Below, in pieces: positions 1 through 10,530 of a stretch of 64,000 bases of DNA (within the stretch, counting starts at the first letter, position 1; every line of letters starts with the position of its first letter). The notes beneath the pieces were generated by a model. The model made no database searches. It was given only the letters and a program-made list of their open reading frames with translations, and was not told the DNA's origin. The position numbers were made by a program, and so were the translations under genes. This DNA is from Proteles cristata cristata (taxonomy: Eukaryota; Chordata; Mammalia; Carnivora; Hyaenidae): assembly GCA_017311185.1 (NCBI GenBank), contig JAESUZ010002395.1:434001-498000 (forward strand). Direction: 5' to 3'.

Positions 1-29
1 CCCAGAGCAGTACAAGGCCGGGAGGCGGT

Positions 30-258
30 GCTGGAGTGCAGTCTCTGGCATCAGACAGACGGAAGATCAAATCCCAGTTCCCACTGCTTATGAGAAGCTG
101 TGCAACATCAGGCAAGTTACTTCACCTCTCTGGGAGTGTTTTCTCATTTGTAAACTGAAGAGGTACACCTAAGTATGCCCAGAAGATTGAGATCTGTGCA
201 CATGTGGTGCTGAACACATACCCGGCACACGGTGGGAGCTTAATAAATGGCAGGAGCT
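30..258 (+). mobile_element. MIR SINE
   Basis: The match runs through the MIR order: tctggcatcagacagac, aaatcccagttc, the core gcaagttacttcacctctctggg..ttttctcatttgtaaactgaag, then a 3' end like acacggtgggagcttaataaatgg. An ancient mammal-wide insertion. Confidence 0.85.
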
Positions 259-622
259 TTGTGCCGAGCTTATTCTGAGGAAGCTCAGGAAGTCAGGAGG
301 TGGGAGAGAGAGAGGGGGGAACCGGCCGAATAAATATGGAGTGGAGAGGCTCAAGGCCACAACAGAGTAACCGTCGAAAACCATGCAGCTAAGCATTGGT
401 GGATCAGCGTGGGAGCCCTGCTAGCTTATTAGCAGGGGAAGAGTTCTATTTTGAAAATCCAAACCAGCCCAAGGGAGGCATCAGCCAGAAGGCATCTATG
501 GTGGAAATGAGCACTCAGCTCTGTTTCTTTTCCATCTCCAGAGCCTGGTATGGTCCCTGAGCCAGTCCTGAGCCCTCTACCCCTTCGAAAGGCTGCCTTT
601 ATTGCAAAAATAATGACCAAAA
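259..622. other. unique intergenic DNA
   Basis: No gene, RNA or repeat was recognised, apart from a short GA-rich run at 306-316. Confidence 0.5.
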
Positions 623-848
623 GGGGGCATCTGGGTGGCTCAGTCAGTTGAGCATCCGACTTCAGCTCAGGTCATGATCTCATGGTTCACGAGTTCAAGC
701 CCTGAGTCCAGCTCTGTGCTGACAGCCTGAAGCCTGGAGTCTGTTTCAAATTCTGTGTCTCCCTCTCTCTCTGCCCCTCCCCTGCTTGCACTCAGTCTTT
801 CTCTCTCAAAAATAAATAAACATTAAAAAAATAAAATAATTTAAAAAA
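623..848 (+). mobile_element. CAN-SINE, near full length
   Basis: Head gggggcatctgggtggctcag, the ATGATCTC box and a tail of caaaaataaataaacattaaaaaaataaaataa. No convincing target duplication was seen. Confidence 0.93.
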
Positions 849-1464
849 GCCAGAAGGAAGTGGGAGATTCCACCTGGAAAGGAAGGTGTTCCAGGGTCCT
901 GCTGTGTGGTGGCTCAGTCCCAGGGGCTGGCCTGGACAACCCAGAGGTGAGGCAGACCTCATGGTTGGGCCAGACATGACTACCTCTGTCCACAGGTCTG
1001 GTGCCCCACACCCCCTGAGTGGGACCAGCATCTTCTGTGTGAATCTTTCTGGCCAGACCTGTGGACCTCAAGCACTCACAGGGAGAGCTGTGGGGGGGTG
1101 GGGAGGGTGGGGGGGGGCGGGGCGGGGAGCCAAGAGGCTGGAATCTGGAATCTTCTATCTTGAGATTTAATTTCACAGTGTAACAATGACCTTCAGTCTA
1201 GAAACATAGCTTTTCCACCAGTCTCCCATGCATCTCTCTGGTCCTGTGGCGGCCCCGGGGCAAGGGAGCGAATGGGCTGGCTGCAGTCAGCTGCTCCCAG
1301 AACACCGGGAGAGGAGTGAATACAAATTGACAGCCAGAGACCAGCTCTGGAATGACAGAAAGGCAGCAGGGAGTCCCGCCTTTGTCCCTGCATCCTGTCC
1401 CCGAGTCCTAGGACACCACCACTGGCACTTGAGCAGGGGCCCTTCCCCGCTGGGTGCAGGGTGG
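849..1464. other. unique GC-rich DNA
   Basis: Overlapping frames on both strands (841-1176 minus, 886-1170 plus) resemble no protein I know and lie in GC-rich sequence where long open frames are common. A G-rich run sits at 1091-1127. Confidence 0.4.
1091..1127 (+). repeat. G-rich run, G-quadruplex candidate
   Basis: At least six G-runs of three or more (ggggggg t gggg a ggg t ggggggggg c gggg c gggg) in under 40 bases. Confidence 0.8.
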
Positions 1465-1640
1465 CGGAGAGCCCAAGCTCTGGAATCAGCGGGCCTGTGG
1501 GAATCTGAGGCCGGCATCTTCTGTGCAGTCACACAGACTTGAGACCTATTCTACTTGGCTTCAGCTGCCTGCGGCGCTCTGCGACTAGGGTTTCTAGGAG
1601 GATTAAGCGGCATAGAGTATACACAGGGCCCGGGCCAAGA
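1465..1640 (+). mobile_element. diverged MIR SINE
   Basis: agctctggaatcagcgggcctg resembles the MIR start region, and ctagggtttctaggaggattaag..catagagtatacacagggccc resembles its 3' half. The core is poorly preserved. Confidence 0.5.
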
Positions 1641-2199
1641 GGAGCGAATCCCTTTCTCTGTGGTTTGAGTTCACAGACCAAGTTTGCGGGTCTGGCCTGA
1701 CCTACTGTGCTGTTCCTTCAGAGCCACGCCCCCTGTGCTGAAACACAGTCCCCAACGGCTCCCGTCCCCCAGATCCCACACCCCTTCCTCTTGCCTGCAG
1801 CTGCCTCTCTCCGGCTCCTCTGTACCCACAGCCATGAGCTGTTCAACCCACGCTCCAGGGGACAGCCTGACAGCATGTCCCCCTCTCCGACCCACCCTGA
1901 ACCACCCAAAAGCAGCTACTCAGAAGTCAGGAACAAAGCACGTTCTGGACAATGGCAACAAGGTCAGGGCATAATCTTTTTCTGCGAAAAACTGGGCAGG
2001 AGAGTACGCAGAAGTGACACATCCAGTGTCCAGGAAGCCTACAGCAACAAAAGGTCTGAGACCCAATCTGGACTTCAGTTCTACCAGATGATGGGAAAGA
2101 AAACCCAGCAGGATAAATAATCTGCGGGGAAATGGAAGTTGGCTCTTCTGATGAGCAGTAACCCCGGGGCTCTGTCTTGACCTGTTCTCTCTTTTTGTA
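1641..2199. other. unique intergenic DNA
   Basis: No repeat or recognisable gene. Open frames overlap on both strands around 1671-2120 and resemble nothing known. Confidence 0.4.
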
Positions 2200-2416
2200 A
2201 ACTTGAAAATATTTGTTTATTTTTGAAAGAGAGAAGACACAGGAGAGTGTGAGCGGAAGAGGGGCAGAGAGAGGGGGAGACAGAAGATCAGAAGCAGGCT
2301 CCACACCAGCAGTACAGAGCCTGATGTGGGGCTTGAACCCACAAGCCGTTAGATCATGACCTGAGCTGAAATCAGATGTTTAATGGACTGACCACCCCCC
2401 ACCCCCCGGGCGCCCC
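2200..2416 (-). mobile_element. CAN-SINE
   Basis: Runs from the reversed tail (atatttgtttatttttgaaagagag) through gatcatgacctgagctg to the head cccgggcgcccc. A C-run near the head (2392-2407) replaces the usual gagccacccagg. Confidence 0.9.
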
Positions 2417-2679
2417 TTGACTTCTTTTCTATATGTGCATGTCCATCCCTGATGCCAATGGGAAAGAGAAAAGGGCAGACCTTGGATGAGAGACTCAGGT
2501 CCTAAACCACCTCGGCCTCTCCCTCTGTGTCGCTCACCCCAAACTGGGTAAAGCACAGTCAGATTCGCATTTGGGCCGTGCGTATACCTTCTAAAACTGA
2601 AAGTTATTCTGGGGCTCAAAGCAGAATTTTTACGAAACCTCTTTCAAGCCTGCTACCTGTTTCAGAACAAAAGCTGCTG

Positions 2680-2790
2680 AAGGAGCCAGCCGATCTCGTC
2701 CGGGATCTTGTCTTTCTGTATCTGCCTTAAGGCCTGGCACCTAGCAGGTGCTCCGTAACGCTGGGGAGACTGAACTCCTCCGGTCCGCTG
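2680..2790 (+). mobile_element. L2/MIR-type 3' end fragment
   Basis: The string cttaaggcctggcacctagcaggtgctccgtaacg matches the common L2/MIR 3' motif (cctggcacatagtaggtgctcaataa). It is short and diverged. Confidence 0.45.
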
Positions 2791-3849
2791 TGGGTCTGTG
2801 AGAAGAGAGATAAGGCAGGTAGAGATTTTAAACTCCGTTTCTTGGGGCTTCAAACCCACAGCGACGGAGCCGTGTACAGGAAGGTACATAGAGCGATAGG
2901 GATTTGATAAAAGGCAGGGTGGAGAGGAGATCTCGGCTACTAGACTTATTTGGATCTTTTATTCACTTGCTTAGATAAGGACACTCACCTGAAGGATTAA
3001 AAAAAAAAAAAAAAAGAGATAGTCATACCTCAGACAATGGGTTTTCGGTTCTTTCCAGGCACACACAAAAAATAAATAAATACAGAGAGAGAGACCTCAA
3101 ATTTTGGAACCTCTAGTAGAATTACCTTTCAACCCAGCCTAAGCCAGCCCTTCCAATCCGGTAGCTAATAACAAAGAACACAGCCACCTGCCACGACGAT
3201 ACTACCCAGGACGCTGCCCACTGGGCACCCAGGATGGCGGTATTTTGGACATTCCCCGCCCACTGGGGAGTGGAGCTGTTCTGGGCCCTCCTCCCAGGGT
3301 TGGAAAAGGTGAGTCCCAAGGCATGAAGTACAGCCTCTCTTCCTGATGCCACCAGACAGCCAGTCTCCCATCTGGGCCTCAATGATGGTTTCGGACCTGG
3401 CCTTCCATTCTGTCTACATCTTATTGAGAATGACCTGCAGTAGGACATGCATCTGACAACGTGTAAGAGAGCAGCATGTGTTACAAGGAAATACTCCTCA
3501 ACAGAAACCATGTGAGGCAGAATGTCTTTGTTCTTGAAAGCTGCAATATAATACCACCCTGAACTGGCGGGGTGGGGAATGGGGGGGTAGAGGGTCGTGT
3601 GTATGAGGGAAGAAACCATTAAGCGACAAAGCCAAGACATGAATACCACGTCTCAGCAGTTAACTCTACGAGCAATGTCCACATCAGATCCCCAACATGG
3701 GCAATATGCCTGGAGAGTGAGCGATGGCCACCAAGGGAACATGGGCCCAATGAGACATTTAGCTCCCCTTTACTCCCAACTAGTGCAACATTTTCTAGAC
3801 AGACCAACTCTTCCCAACAATGGTGGCAGAAACGCATGCTACTTTTTAA
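2791..3849. other. unique intergenic DNA
   Basis: Contains an A-run at 3000-3015 and a 175-residue minus-strand frame (3122-3649) resembling no known protein. No repeat was identified. Confidence 0.4.
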
Positions 3850-4071
3850 AAAGTTATTTATGTATTCTGAGAGAGAGACAGAGAGAGGGTGTGTGTGTTC
3901 ATGCCCAAGTGGGGGAGGGTCAGAAAGAGAGGCAGAGAGAGAATCCCAAGCAGGCTCCAAGCTGTCAGTGCAGAGACCAATGCAGGGCTTGACCCCACAA
4001 AACCATGAGATCATGACCTGAGCAGAAACCAAGAGTTGGACGCCTAACCAACTGAGCCACCCAGGCGCCCG
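3850..4071 (-). mobile_element. CAN-SINE (variant with aatcccaagcagg)
   Basis: Complete from tail (3850) to head ccaggcgccc. TSD catgctactttttaa (3835-3849) against catgctaaattttaa (4076-4090). It has the longer 'aagagttgga' spacer of another CAN-SINE subfamily. Confidence 0.93.
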
Positions 4072-4090
4072 CATACATGCTAAATTTTAA

Positions 4091-4495
4091 CCTCTAAGAA
4101 GTGAGCGAACAGAGATACCTAACATGATTTTAGTAACTAATAATTCACAGTTCTTAACTTAGTTATGCTTTTCTAGCAGTCATCTCAGAAAACCTTATGT
4201 CTTAAAATCCAGATCTCTTGTTTTTCCCTAACTACCCACAGATCACTTGTGGCTTTGGCACTGAGAGTTCTATGTAACGTCCATAGGCTTCTTTGGCCTA
4301 TTTCTTCTGCCCCCCCATCTCACCCATGAAATGTAGGTGGCACTGCCCCCCCCAATAAAAAAAACATAACAAGACAAAAACCCAATGACCCAGCAATGGG
4401 CCTCCAAACAACTCCAGTCAGTTGTTGAACAACTTTGTCCCCTTCGTGATTAAGAACATTGTTTGCCTCCACTCCATGTCTTCTGATGTATTACA
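4091..4495. other. unique intergenic DNA
   Basis: No repeat or gene recognised. Confidence 0.4.
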
Positions 4496-4509
4496 CAGCT
4501 TACTTAAAA

Positions 4510-4726
4510 TTTTTTTTTTAATGTTTTATTTATTTTTGAGAGAGAGAGAGACAACGTGAGGAGGGGAGGGTCAGAGAGACAGGGAGATATAGCATCTGAA
4601 GACAGGCTCCAGGCTCTGAGCTCGCCATCAGCACAGAGCCTGATACAGAGTTCGAGTCCACGAACCATGAGATCATGACCTGTGCTGAAGTCAGATGCTT
4701 AACCAACTGAGCCACCCAGGCACCCC
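4510..4726 (-). mobile_element. CAN-SINE, first of a same-site pair
   Basis: Complete, ending gccacccaggcacccc. It is flanked by cagcttacttaaaa (4496-4509) and the same 14 bases at 4732-4745. Confidence 0.95.
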
Positions 4727-4745
4727 TTATGCAGCTTACTTAAAA

Positions 4746-4972
4746 AAAAAATTTTTTTTTAATGTTTATTCTTGAGAGAGAAAGAGAGAGAGAGAGACAG
4801 AATACACGTCAGAGAGAGTCAGAGGGAAAGGGACACACAGAATCTGAAGCAGGCTCCATCCAGTCTCTGACCTGTCAGCACAGAGCCTGTCATGGGCTTG
4901 ATCTCACAAACTGTGAGATCATGACCTGAGCTGAAGCCAGACACTTAACTGACTGAGCCACCCAGGTGCCCC
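4746..4972 (-). mobile_element. CAN-SINE, second of a same-site pair
   Basis: Complete, ending gccacccaggtgcccc. It is flanked by cagcttacttaaaa (4732-4745) and the diverged copy tagcttacttttaa (4977-4990). Confidence 0.95.
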
Positions 4973-5084
4973 TCTGTAGCTTACTTTTAATAGCCCAACC
5001 GTGCCCTCAAACACAGTTCTCTTACTTGCCCCACTGCTCCCCTCCACGCTTACTGGAACAATTAGAAATTGAATCTTATCATCG

Positions 5085-5245
5085 TAGGCGATGATCCCAT
5101 GCATGAGAGCTCCTCCTTCATGGCCTAATCACCTCCCAATATCGTCACCTACTAAGACCATCACTTGGGGGGTTAGACTTTCAACATATGAATTGGGAGA
5201 AGAGGACTCAAACATGCAGACCCTAGCACTAGGCCAGGTCGGTCA
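5085..5245 (-). repeat. inverted-repeat arm 1 (partial MLT1-type LTR)
   Basis: The reverse complement matches 5521-5681 at about 94% (roughly nine substitutions and one 1-bp indel). The match includes about 14 bases outside the LTR start (tgaccgacctggcc), so this is a duplicated, inverted segment rather than a second independent LTR. Confidence 0.9.
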
Positions 5246-5520
5246 AAATGGCTACGACAAAAAGGTAAATCTTTTGAAGAGAAGGGAAAGGAAAGGAAGG
5301 AGCCAACCCTCAACACTAATGCAAAAAAGGACCTGAATACTTCCAGCTTCTTCCTTTTCCAATCTCCTCTCCAACCTTCCCTGGTGTCTAGTCCACTTTT
5401 CTAAGGTTAGCTTCCTTCACATGGTTGGAAATTGGCCATCAGCCACTCACACAATGTATAGCCTGTCATCGGAGAGGGATTAATCCTTTTGTACAACATA
5501 TCCACATGCACACAAAATTC
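5246..5520. other. spacer between inverted-repeat arms
   Basis: 275 bp with GA-rich and CT-rich patches (5272-5302, 5340-5380). No repeat recognised. Confidence 0.5.
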
Positions 5521-5681
5521 TGACCGACCTGGCCTAGTGCTAGGGTCTGCATGTTTGAGTCCTCTTCTCCCCAATTCACACGTTGAAAGCCTAATGCCCC
5601 AAGTGATAGTCTTAATAGGTAACGATATTGGGAGGTGATTAGGCCATGAAGGAGGAGTTCTCATGCATGGGATCATCGCCT
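5521..5681 (+). repeat. inverted-repeat arm 2
   Basis: Partner of 5085-5245. It covers the first half of the LTR plus the 14 bases before it. Confidence 0.9.
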
Positions 5682-5894
5682 TATCAAAGAGGTTCCGAAG
5701 AGATCCCTAGCTCCTCCCACCACGGGGGGACACAATGTGAAGTGTGTAGCCTGGGAGAGCTCCCTTACTTGCCCATGCCGGCACCCTGATCTCAGACTTT
5801 CAGCCCCTAGAACGTGAGAAATACATCTCTATTGTTTATAAGCCATCCAGTCTGTGGCATTTTGTTAGAGAGAGTACTCAGTAACCAAGACACT
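5535..5894 (+). mobile_element. MLT1-type (MaLR/ERVL) solo LTR
   Basis: Begins tgctagggtctgcatgtttgagtcc. It continues through ggaggtgattaggccatgaaggaggag, cttatcaaagagg, the polyA-signal-like gagaaatacatctctattgtttataagcc, and the end ccagtctgtggcattttgttagag. An ancient non-coding retroviral LTR; no internal viral region follows. Confidence 0.85.
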
Positions 5895-6210
5895 CGGGTT
5901 TGTGCCCATTTCCATGACTACTGAGTATTATGATTAAAAGTACCAATAAAAGAGTGTACAAGGAGTGGAAGACAAGTTCCTCCAAAGAAAAGGGGGGTGT
6001 TGTTTCAAGATGAAAGGGTGATTACAAGCCAATAAAATGATGTCCACTGTATCTTCCCTGACCAGAATCTGATACCTTTCTTAAAATATACTGCTTAAGA
6101 TTGCTATGGCCCAAAGTATCCCTCAGACAACTTTCCTGTGACTATTCTTCTTACACTTACAGGTGACATTCATATCACATTGTTCCAGAGCCCAAGACAA
6201 GAATGTTTTA
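5895..6210. other. unique intergenic DNA
   Basis: About 315 bp with no recognisable feature. Confidence 0.4.
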
Positions 6211-6226
6211 AAATCTCCAGTTGTTC

Positions 6227-6433
6227 GGGGCACCTGGGTGGCTTAGTCAGTTGTGTGTCCGACCTCGGTTCAGGTCATGATCTCATGGTTTGTGAGTTTG
6301 AGCCCCACATTGGGCTCTGTGCTGACAGCCTGGAGCCTGGAACCTGCTTCAGATTCTGTGTCTCCCTCTCTCTCTCTGCCCCTCCCCTGCTTATGCTCTG
6401 TCTCTCTCTCAAAAATAAACATTAAAAATAATT
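6227..6433 (+). mobile_element. CAN-SINE
   Basis: Complete, head ggggcacctgggtggcttag. TSD aaatctccagttgttc (6211-6226) against aaacctccagttgttc (6434-6449), one mismatch in 16. Confidence 0.97.
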
Positions 6434-6529
6434 AAACCTCCAGTTGTTCATTATATGTGTGCACAAACACAGACACACAGACAGATACACACACAAAGTT
6501 GTATTTTAAAGTTATAAACCCCCCCACAG

Positions 6530-6974
6530 GGACACCTGGGTGGCTCAGTCGGTTAAGTATCTGACTCTTTTTTTTTTAAATATTTTTATTTATTTCTAGG
6601 AGAGAGAGAGAGAGAGACAGCGTGAGCAGGGGAGGGTTAGAGAGAGAGGGAGATACAGACTCTGAAATAGGCTCCAGGCTCTGAGCTGGAGTCAGCACAG
6701 AGCCCAATGTGGGGCTCGAACCCACGAACCGCAAGATCATGACCTAAGTGAAAGTCGGACGCTCAACCGACTAAGCCACCCAGGCGCCCCAAGTATCTGA
6801 CTTTTAATTTTATGATCTCAGGTCATAATCTCAAGGTCATGGGATCAAGCCTGAAGTTGGGCTCCATGGAGCTGTTTGGGATTTTCTCTCTCCCTCTGTC
6901 TCTGCCCCACCCTTGCTCATGCATATGCTTGCTCTCTCTCTCAAAATAAATACACTTTAAATAAATAAATAAAT
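6530..6974 (+). mobile_element. CAN-SINE split by a younger SINE
   Basis: The head lies at 6530-6567 (gggacacctgggtggctcagtcggttaagtatctgac). The body resumes at 6791 and ends in caaaataaatacactttaaataaataaat. The gap is the minus-strand SINE at 6568-6790. Confidence 0.93.
6568..6790 (-). mobile_element. CAN-SINE (younger felid subtype) inside another SINE
   Basis: Has the 'tatttatttctaggagagagag..gacagcgtgagcagggg' tail form. TSD aagtatctgactctttt (from 6555) against aagtatctgactttt (6791-6805). Confidence 0.96.
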
Positions 6975-7089
6975 CCATTCGTCCCACAAAACATTATCAA
7001 TGTTTTTACAATCAAAGCTCATTTAGGTTCACCTCCATATTTTCCATTTTACTTGCTCTTTATTCCTTCTTTCATCTTACATTTTCCAT

Positions 7090-8290
7090 CTGGAATCATA
7101 TCTTCCTGCCTAAAGTATCTGTTTTAGAATTTTCTTTGGTGTGAGTCTGCCAATCAGAAAAATCTCTCCATCTTTTTGTTATGGTTCTAGATTTTATGTT
7201 TGTATATTTTATTTCTTATTACTCTTTAAAATTTTTTTTAAAAATATTTCTTTTTGAGAGAGAGACAGACAGAGCACAAACAGGGGAAGGGCACAGAGAG
7301 GGAGACACAGAATCTGAAGCAGTATCCAAGCTCCAAGTATCAGCATATCCAAGTATGACAAGCTCCAAGCTGTCAGCATAGAGCCTGATGTGGAGCCTGA
7401 ACCCACAAGCCATGAGATCATGACCTGAGCTGCAGTCAGACACCCACCTGACTGGGCCACCCAGGTGCTCTTATTTCTTCTTACTCTTGAAGACAATTTG
7501 GGTGGGTATAGAATTCTATGTTGGTAGAATTTTATTCTTTCAACACATTGATCTCATCATTTTATTGGTCACTAGCTTTCATTAGATTATTGAGAAGTAA
7601 GCTGTCACTCTAGTAGCTATTCCTTTGATGATACCCTTCTTTTTCTCTACCTGTTTTGTGATTTTCTCTTTGTTTTGGTTTTCTGTGCTCCATTATGAAG
7701 GAGTGCATTTCTCTCTGTTTACAATGTTTGGCCTATGGTAGTTTCCTGAAGTCTGTAGTTTTAGTTCTAGAAAATTATCTGCAATCATCTCTTTTAATTT
7801 GCCTCAATTCCATTCTATCTCTCTTCTTTTGGAACTCTTTTTAAACTTATTTTAAGTCTTCTTACTCTATCACTTATATTTCTCATCCTCTTCTGTATTT
7901 TTCCTTTCTTTAATTAATTTGTTTTTTCATCTTTCTGTGCTGTAGTTAATTTCTTTTGATCTATTTTCCAATTTACTAATCCTCTGTTCAGTCTGATCTA
8001 ATGTGCTAATAATCTGATTTATTGAATTCTTAATTTAAATTGTATCATTTTTAATTCTAGGCAGAGTATTTGGCTTTTAAACATCTGCTATGTCACTTTT
8101 CATACTTTCCCATCTTTTGCTGATCAAATTGACCTTAATAAGAGATGTATAGTCTGTGTATGACAATTCTAATCTCTTAAAATCTGTTTCTGTTATGTCT
8201 TTGATATGGTTCTTGGTCAAGGTGTCTTATTTCCTTGTATGTTTAGTTTTCCTTGAATGCATGATGGCCACTGGGCTTAAAAATAAGATG
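7090..8290 (-). mobile_element. old L1 (L1M-type) remnant
   Basis: T-rich plus strand with phrases typical of the antisense of old L1 3' regions, such as cttttgatctattttccaatttactaatcctctgttcagtctgatctaatgtgctaataa. It is interrupted by the SINE at 7227-7470. Subfamily and edges are uncertain. Confidence 0.6.
7227..7470 (-). mobile_element. CAN-SINE
   Basis: TSD ttatttcttattactctt (7209-7226) against ttatttcttcttactctt (7471-7488), one mismatch in 18. The middle holds an approximately 20-bp internal repeat (tccaagctccaagtatcagcatatccaagtatgacaagctccaagc). Confidence 0.95.
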
Positions 8291-8900
8291 GTTTTAGAAA
8301 TAATTCAGAGCTAATGAAGATGAAGTTACCTTCCTTCAGAAAGGACTTTTGTTTGCTTTGCTCATCACCAGTCTGGGATCACCTTAATCCAAGTTCAGGG
8401 ATGGGAGTTGCTTTGGACCATCCAGGTGATGTTAACTCAGGATGCAAGGCCCAGAGAGAGAGAAAAAGAGACAGACAGAGAGAGACAGAGAGAGAGAGAG
8501 GAGAAGAGAAAGAAAAGGAAGAAAAGGAGGAGAAGGAGGAAGGGGAGGGGAGGATGAGAAGGAATGAAGAGAAACCGGATAAAGAAGGAATCACTTTTGG
8601 TTCATCCTTATTTTGAGGATAAAGCCAATCAGAATACCAGCTTAATAGGTATGTGGAAGAATGGGTATCAGACTTACATTTTTAGCTGCAAATCCTGGGC
8701 TTTAATTTCTGTTCCCCCTGTCACAAGAGGCCATCACAACTACAGCTCAGATAGCAGTTGTTTCTTACATATCAGCTAATGCCCTCAGAGTGAAATTTGC
8801 TTTGAGTGAGTAACTCTGAGTAACTCACCTTTTCCAAGATTTCACCTTGGTAATTCTTCCCTAACATTTAGGCTCTTTAGTGCTTTAAAATTGTAATTCT
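8291..8900. other. unique DNA with GA-rich tract
   Basis: A purine tract at 8453-8560 (gagagagaaaaagagacagac..gaggaaggggagggg) gives a spurious Glu/Arg-rich frame. Nothing else recognised. Confidence 0.5.
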
Positions 8901-9121
8901 AGGGTGCTAGGTGGTTCAGTTGGTTAAGTATCTGACTCATGAGCTAAGGTCATGATCTCATAATTTGGTGGGTTCGTATCCTGCTTTGGGCTCTGTGCTG
9001 ACAGTGCAGATCCTAGTTGGGATTCTCTCTCTCTTGCCCTCTCTCTGTGCCCCTCCCCCACTTGCTCTGTCTCTGTGTCTGTCTCTCAAAATAAATGAAT
9101 AAATAAACTTAAAAAAATTTT
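8901..9121 (+). mobile_element. CAN-SINE
   Basis: Head agggtgctaggtggttcagttgg, tail ctcaaaataaatgaataaataaacttaaaaaa. A TSD of about 12 bp: aattgtaattct (8889-8900) against aattgtaatttt (9122-9133). Confidence 0.92.
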
Positions 9122-9229
9122 AATTGTAATTTTTATATTTCACCTGGAGTTTTGATTCTTTCCAGAAGAAAAACTAATCTAAATTTCCTAACTCAGCATT
9201 TCAGCTATATTATTATTATTATGTCACAT

Positions 9230-9480
9230 GTTAATAAAGAATGTCAAAGCAGAAAATAAGAAAAAAGAAAATAAGAATAATCTGAAATGCCATTATCAAA
9301 GACATATTATTAAAATTAAAGTTATAATAAACTTCTCAGAATTCTTTGTATGCATACATCCACATATACATTATTCTATATAGACCTACAGTACTTGCTA
9401 GTGACCTTTGCCCAATATGATCATTTTCCATGTTAATATAGATCTCACCATTTATAATGCTTGCATAATAACTGTATCCA
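9230..9480 (-). mobile_element. old L1-like remnant
   Basis: AT-rich sequence resembling antisense old L1 3' UTR (catgttaatatagatctcaccatttataatgcttgcataat). Boundaries are vague. Confidence 0.4.
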
Positions 9481-9482
9481 AC

Positions 9483-9720
9483 ACTTACTGAGAACTTACT
9501 ATGTGCATAGACTCTCAATGTAATTAATTCATTTGATCTTTGGAATACCCTTCTGAAATAAATTTTAATAGATTATGAAGCTATTGTAGAGATTTAAAAA
9601 CATTTTCTAGATTAGGAAACATAGGCAAAAAGGTATTGACTAATGTGACCAGAATGACACAAGTAGTGAGTAGTAAGGCCGGATTTGAACTCTGACAGAC
9701 TGACTCCAAACACTCTGCTT
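9483..9720 (-). mobile_element. MIR SINE
   Basis: The plus strand reads cttactgagaacttactatgtgc .. attcatttgatctttggaatacc .. agattaggaaacataggcaaaaagg .. gccggatttgaactctgacagactgactcca. This is the reversed MIR order from 3' end to tRNA part. Confidence 0.85.
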
Positions 9721-9721
9721 A

Positions 9722-9894
9722 TTTTTTTTAACTTTATTTATTCATTTTGAGGGTTTATTTTATTTTGAGAGAGAGAGAGAGAGAGAATCCCAAGCGGGGC
9801 TCTGCACTGTTAGTGGGGCTTGAACCCATGAACTGTGAGATCATGACCTGAGCAGAAATCAAGAGCTTAACGGACTAACCCATCCAGACGTCCC
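9722..9894 (-). mobile_element. CAN-SINE, shortened
   Basis: Tail (actttatttattcattttgag), GA-run, aatcccaagcggggctctgc, then the tRNA-like part ending ccatccagacgtccc. The middle is deleted, so it is about 170 bp long instead of about 210. Confidence 0.85.
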
Positions 9895-10530
9895 TGAAGC
9901 CTATTCTTCTAAAACCTACACAGTGCAGAGTATTTCACTGTATTCCACTTAATGCATTAAATCAAGCCACATACTCATGGATTATTAAATTATCCAAAGT
10001 TTGGTTTGCTACTATATAAAATAAGTTTTAAACATTCTTTGCCATACATCTTTATGTACTTGTTTACCTATGTCCTCAGAATAAATTCCAACAAAGAGAA
10101 CTGCCATGTCAAGAGTATACACATTTAGGGGCGCCTGGGTGGTTCAGTCAGTTGAGACTCCAACTCTTGATTTTGGCTCAGGTCATGATCCCAGGGTGGT
10201 GAGACTGAGCCTCATGTCTAGCTCCACATTGAGCCCCATGTCAAGCCCCATGTTGGACTCCATTTTGAGAGTGGAGCCTGCTTAAGACTCTCTCTCTCTC
10301 TCTCTCTCTCCCCCTCTCCCACCCTCTCTCTCTCTCTCTCAAAAAAAAGAGTATATACATTTAAATGTTTCATTTTGATACATATTGCCAAATTGCCCAC
10401 CAGAAAGTTTTACCAATTCACAGCCCTCTATCACATGAGTTTTATAAAAGTTCCAATCCATTGGTATGCTTCTTAGCCCTGAGTTTTGTCAATATTTTCC
10501 TTCTTTGATGCTCTGAGCGTTATTATCTGC
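9895..10530 (-). mobile_element. old L1 remnant split by a SINE
   Basis: Both sides of the SINE match antisense old L1 3' sequence. Left: cagaataaattccaacaaagagaactgccatgtcaa. Right: ttcattttgatacatattgccaaattgcccaccagaaag. Old and diverged. Confidence 0.6.
10128..10346 (+). mobile_element. CAN-SINE (older subtype)
   Basis: Head ggggcgcctgggtggttcag, with the 'actcttgattttggctcag' spacer. TSD aagagtatacacattta (10111-10127) against aagagtatatacattta (10347-10363), one mismatch in 17. It carries a CATGT-rich internal stutter (10213-10260). Confidence 0.95.

Noticed and set aside
841..1176. Overlapping frames on both strands in GC-rich DNA
   Set aside because: Pro/Gly-rich translations of a G-rich tract; no domain.
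2999..3016. A-run as the tail of a processed pseudogene
   Set aside because: No gene-like sequence precedes it and no flanking target duplication is visible.
3122..3649. 175-codon minus-strand frame
   Set aside because: Resembles no known protein, overlaps other frames and lacks splice or promoter context. Likely chance.
5535..5894. A provirus associated with the MLT1-type LTR
   Set aside because: No gag, pol or env-like sequence lies beside it or beside the LTR at 49845-50607. They are solo or partial LTRs.
8314..8616. 100-codon frame rich in Glu/Arg/Lys
   Set aside because: Produced by a GA-rich low-complexity tract.
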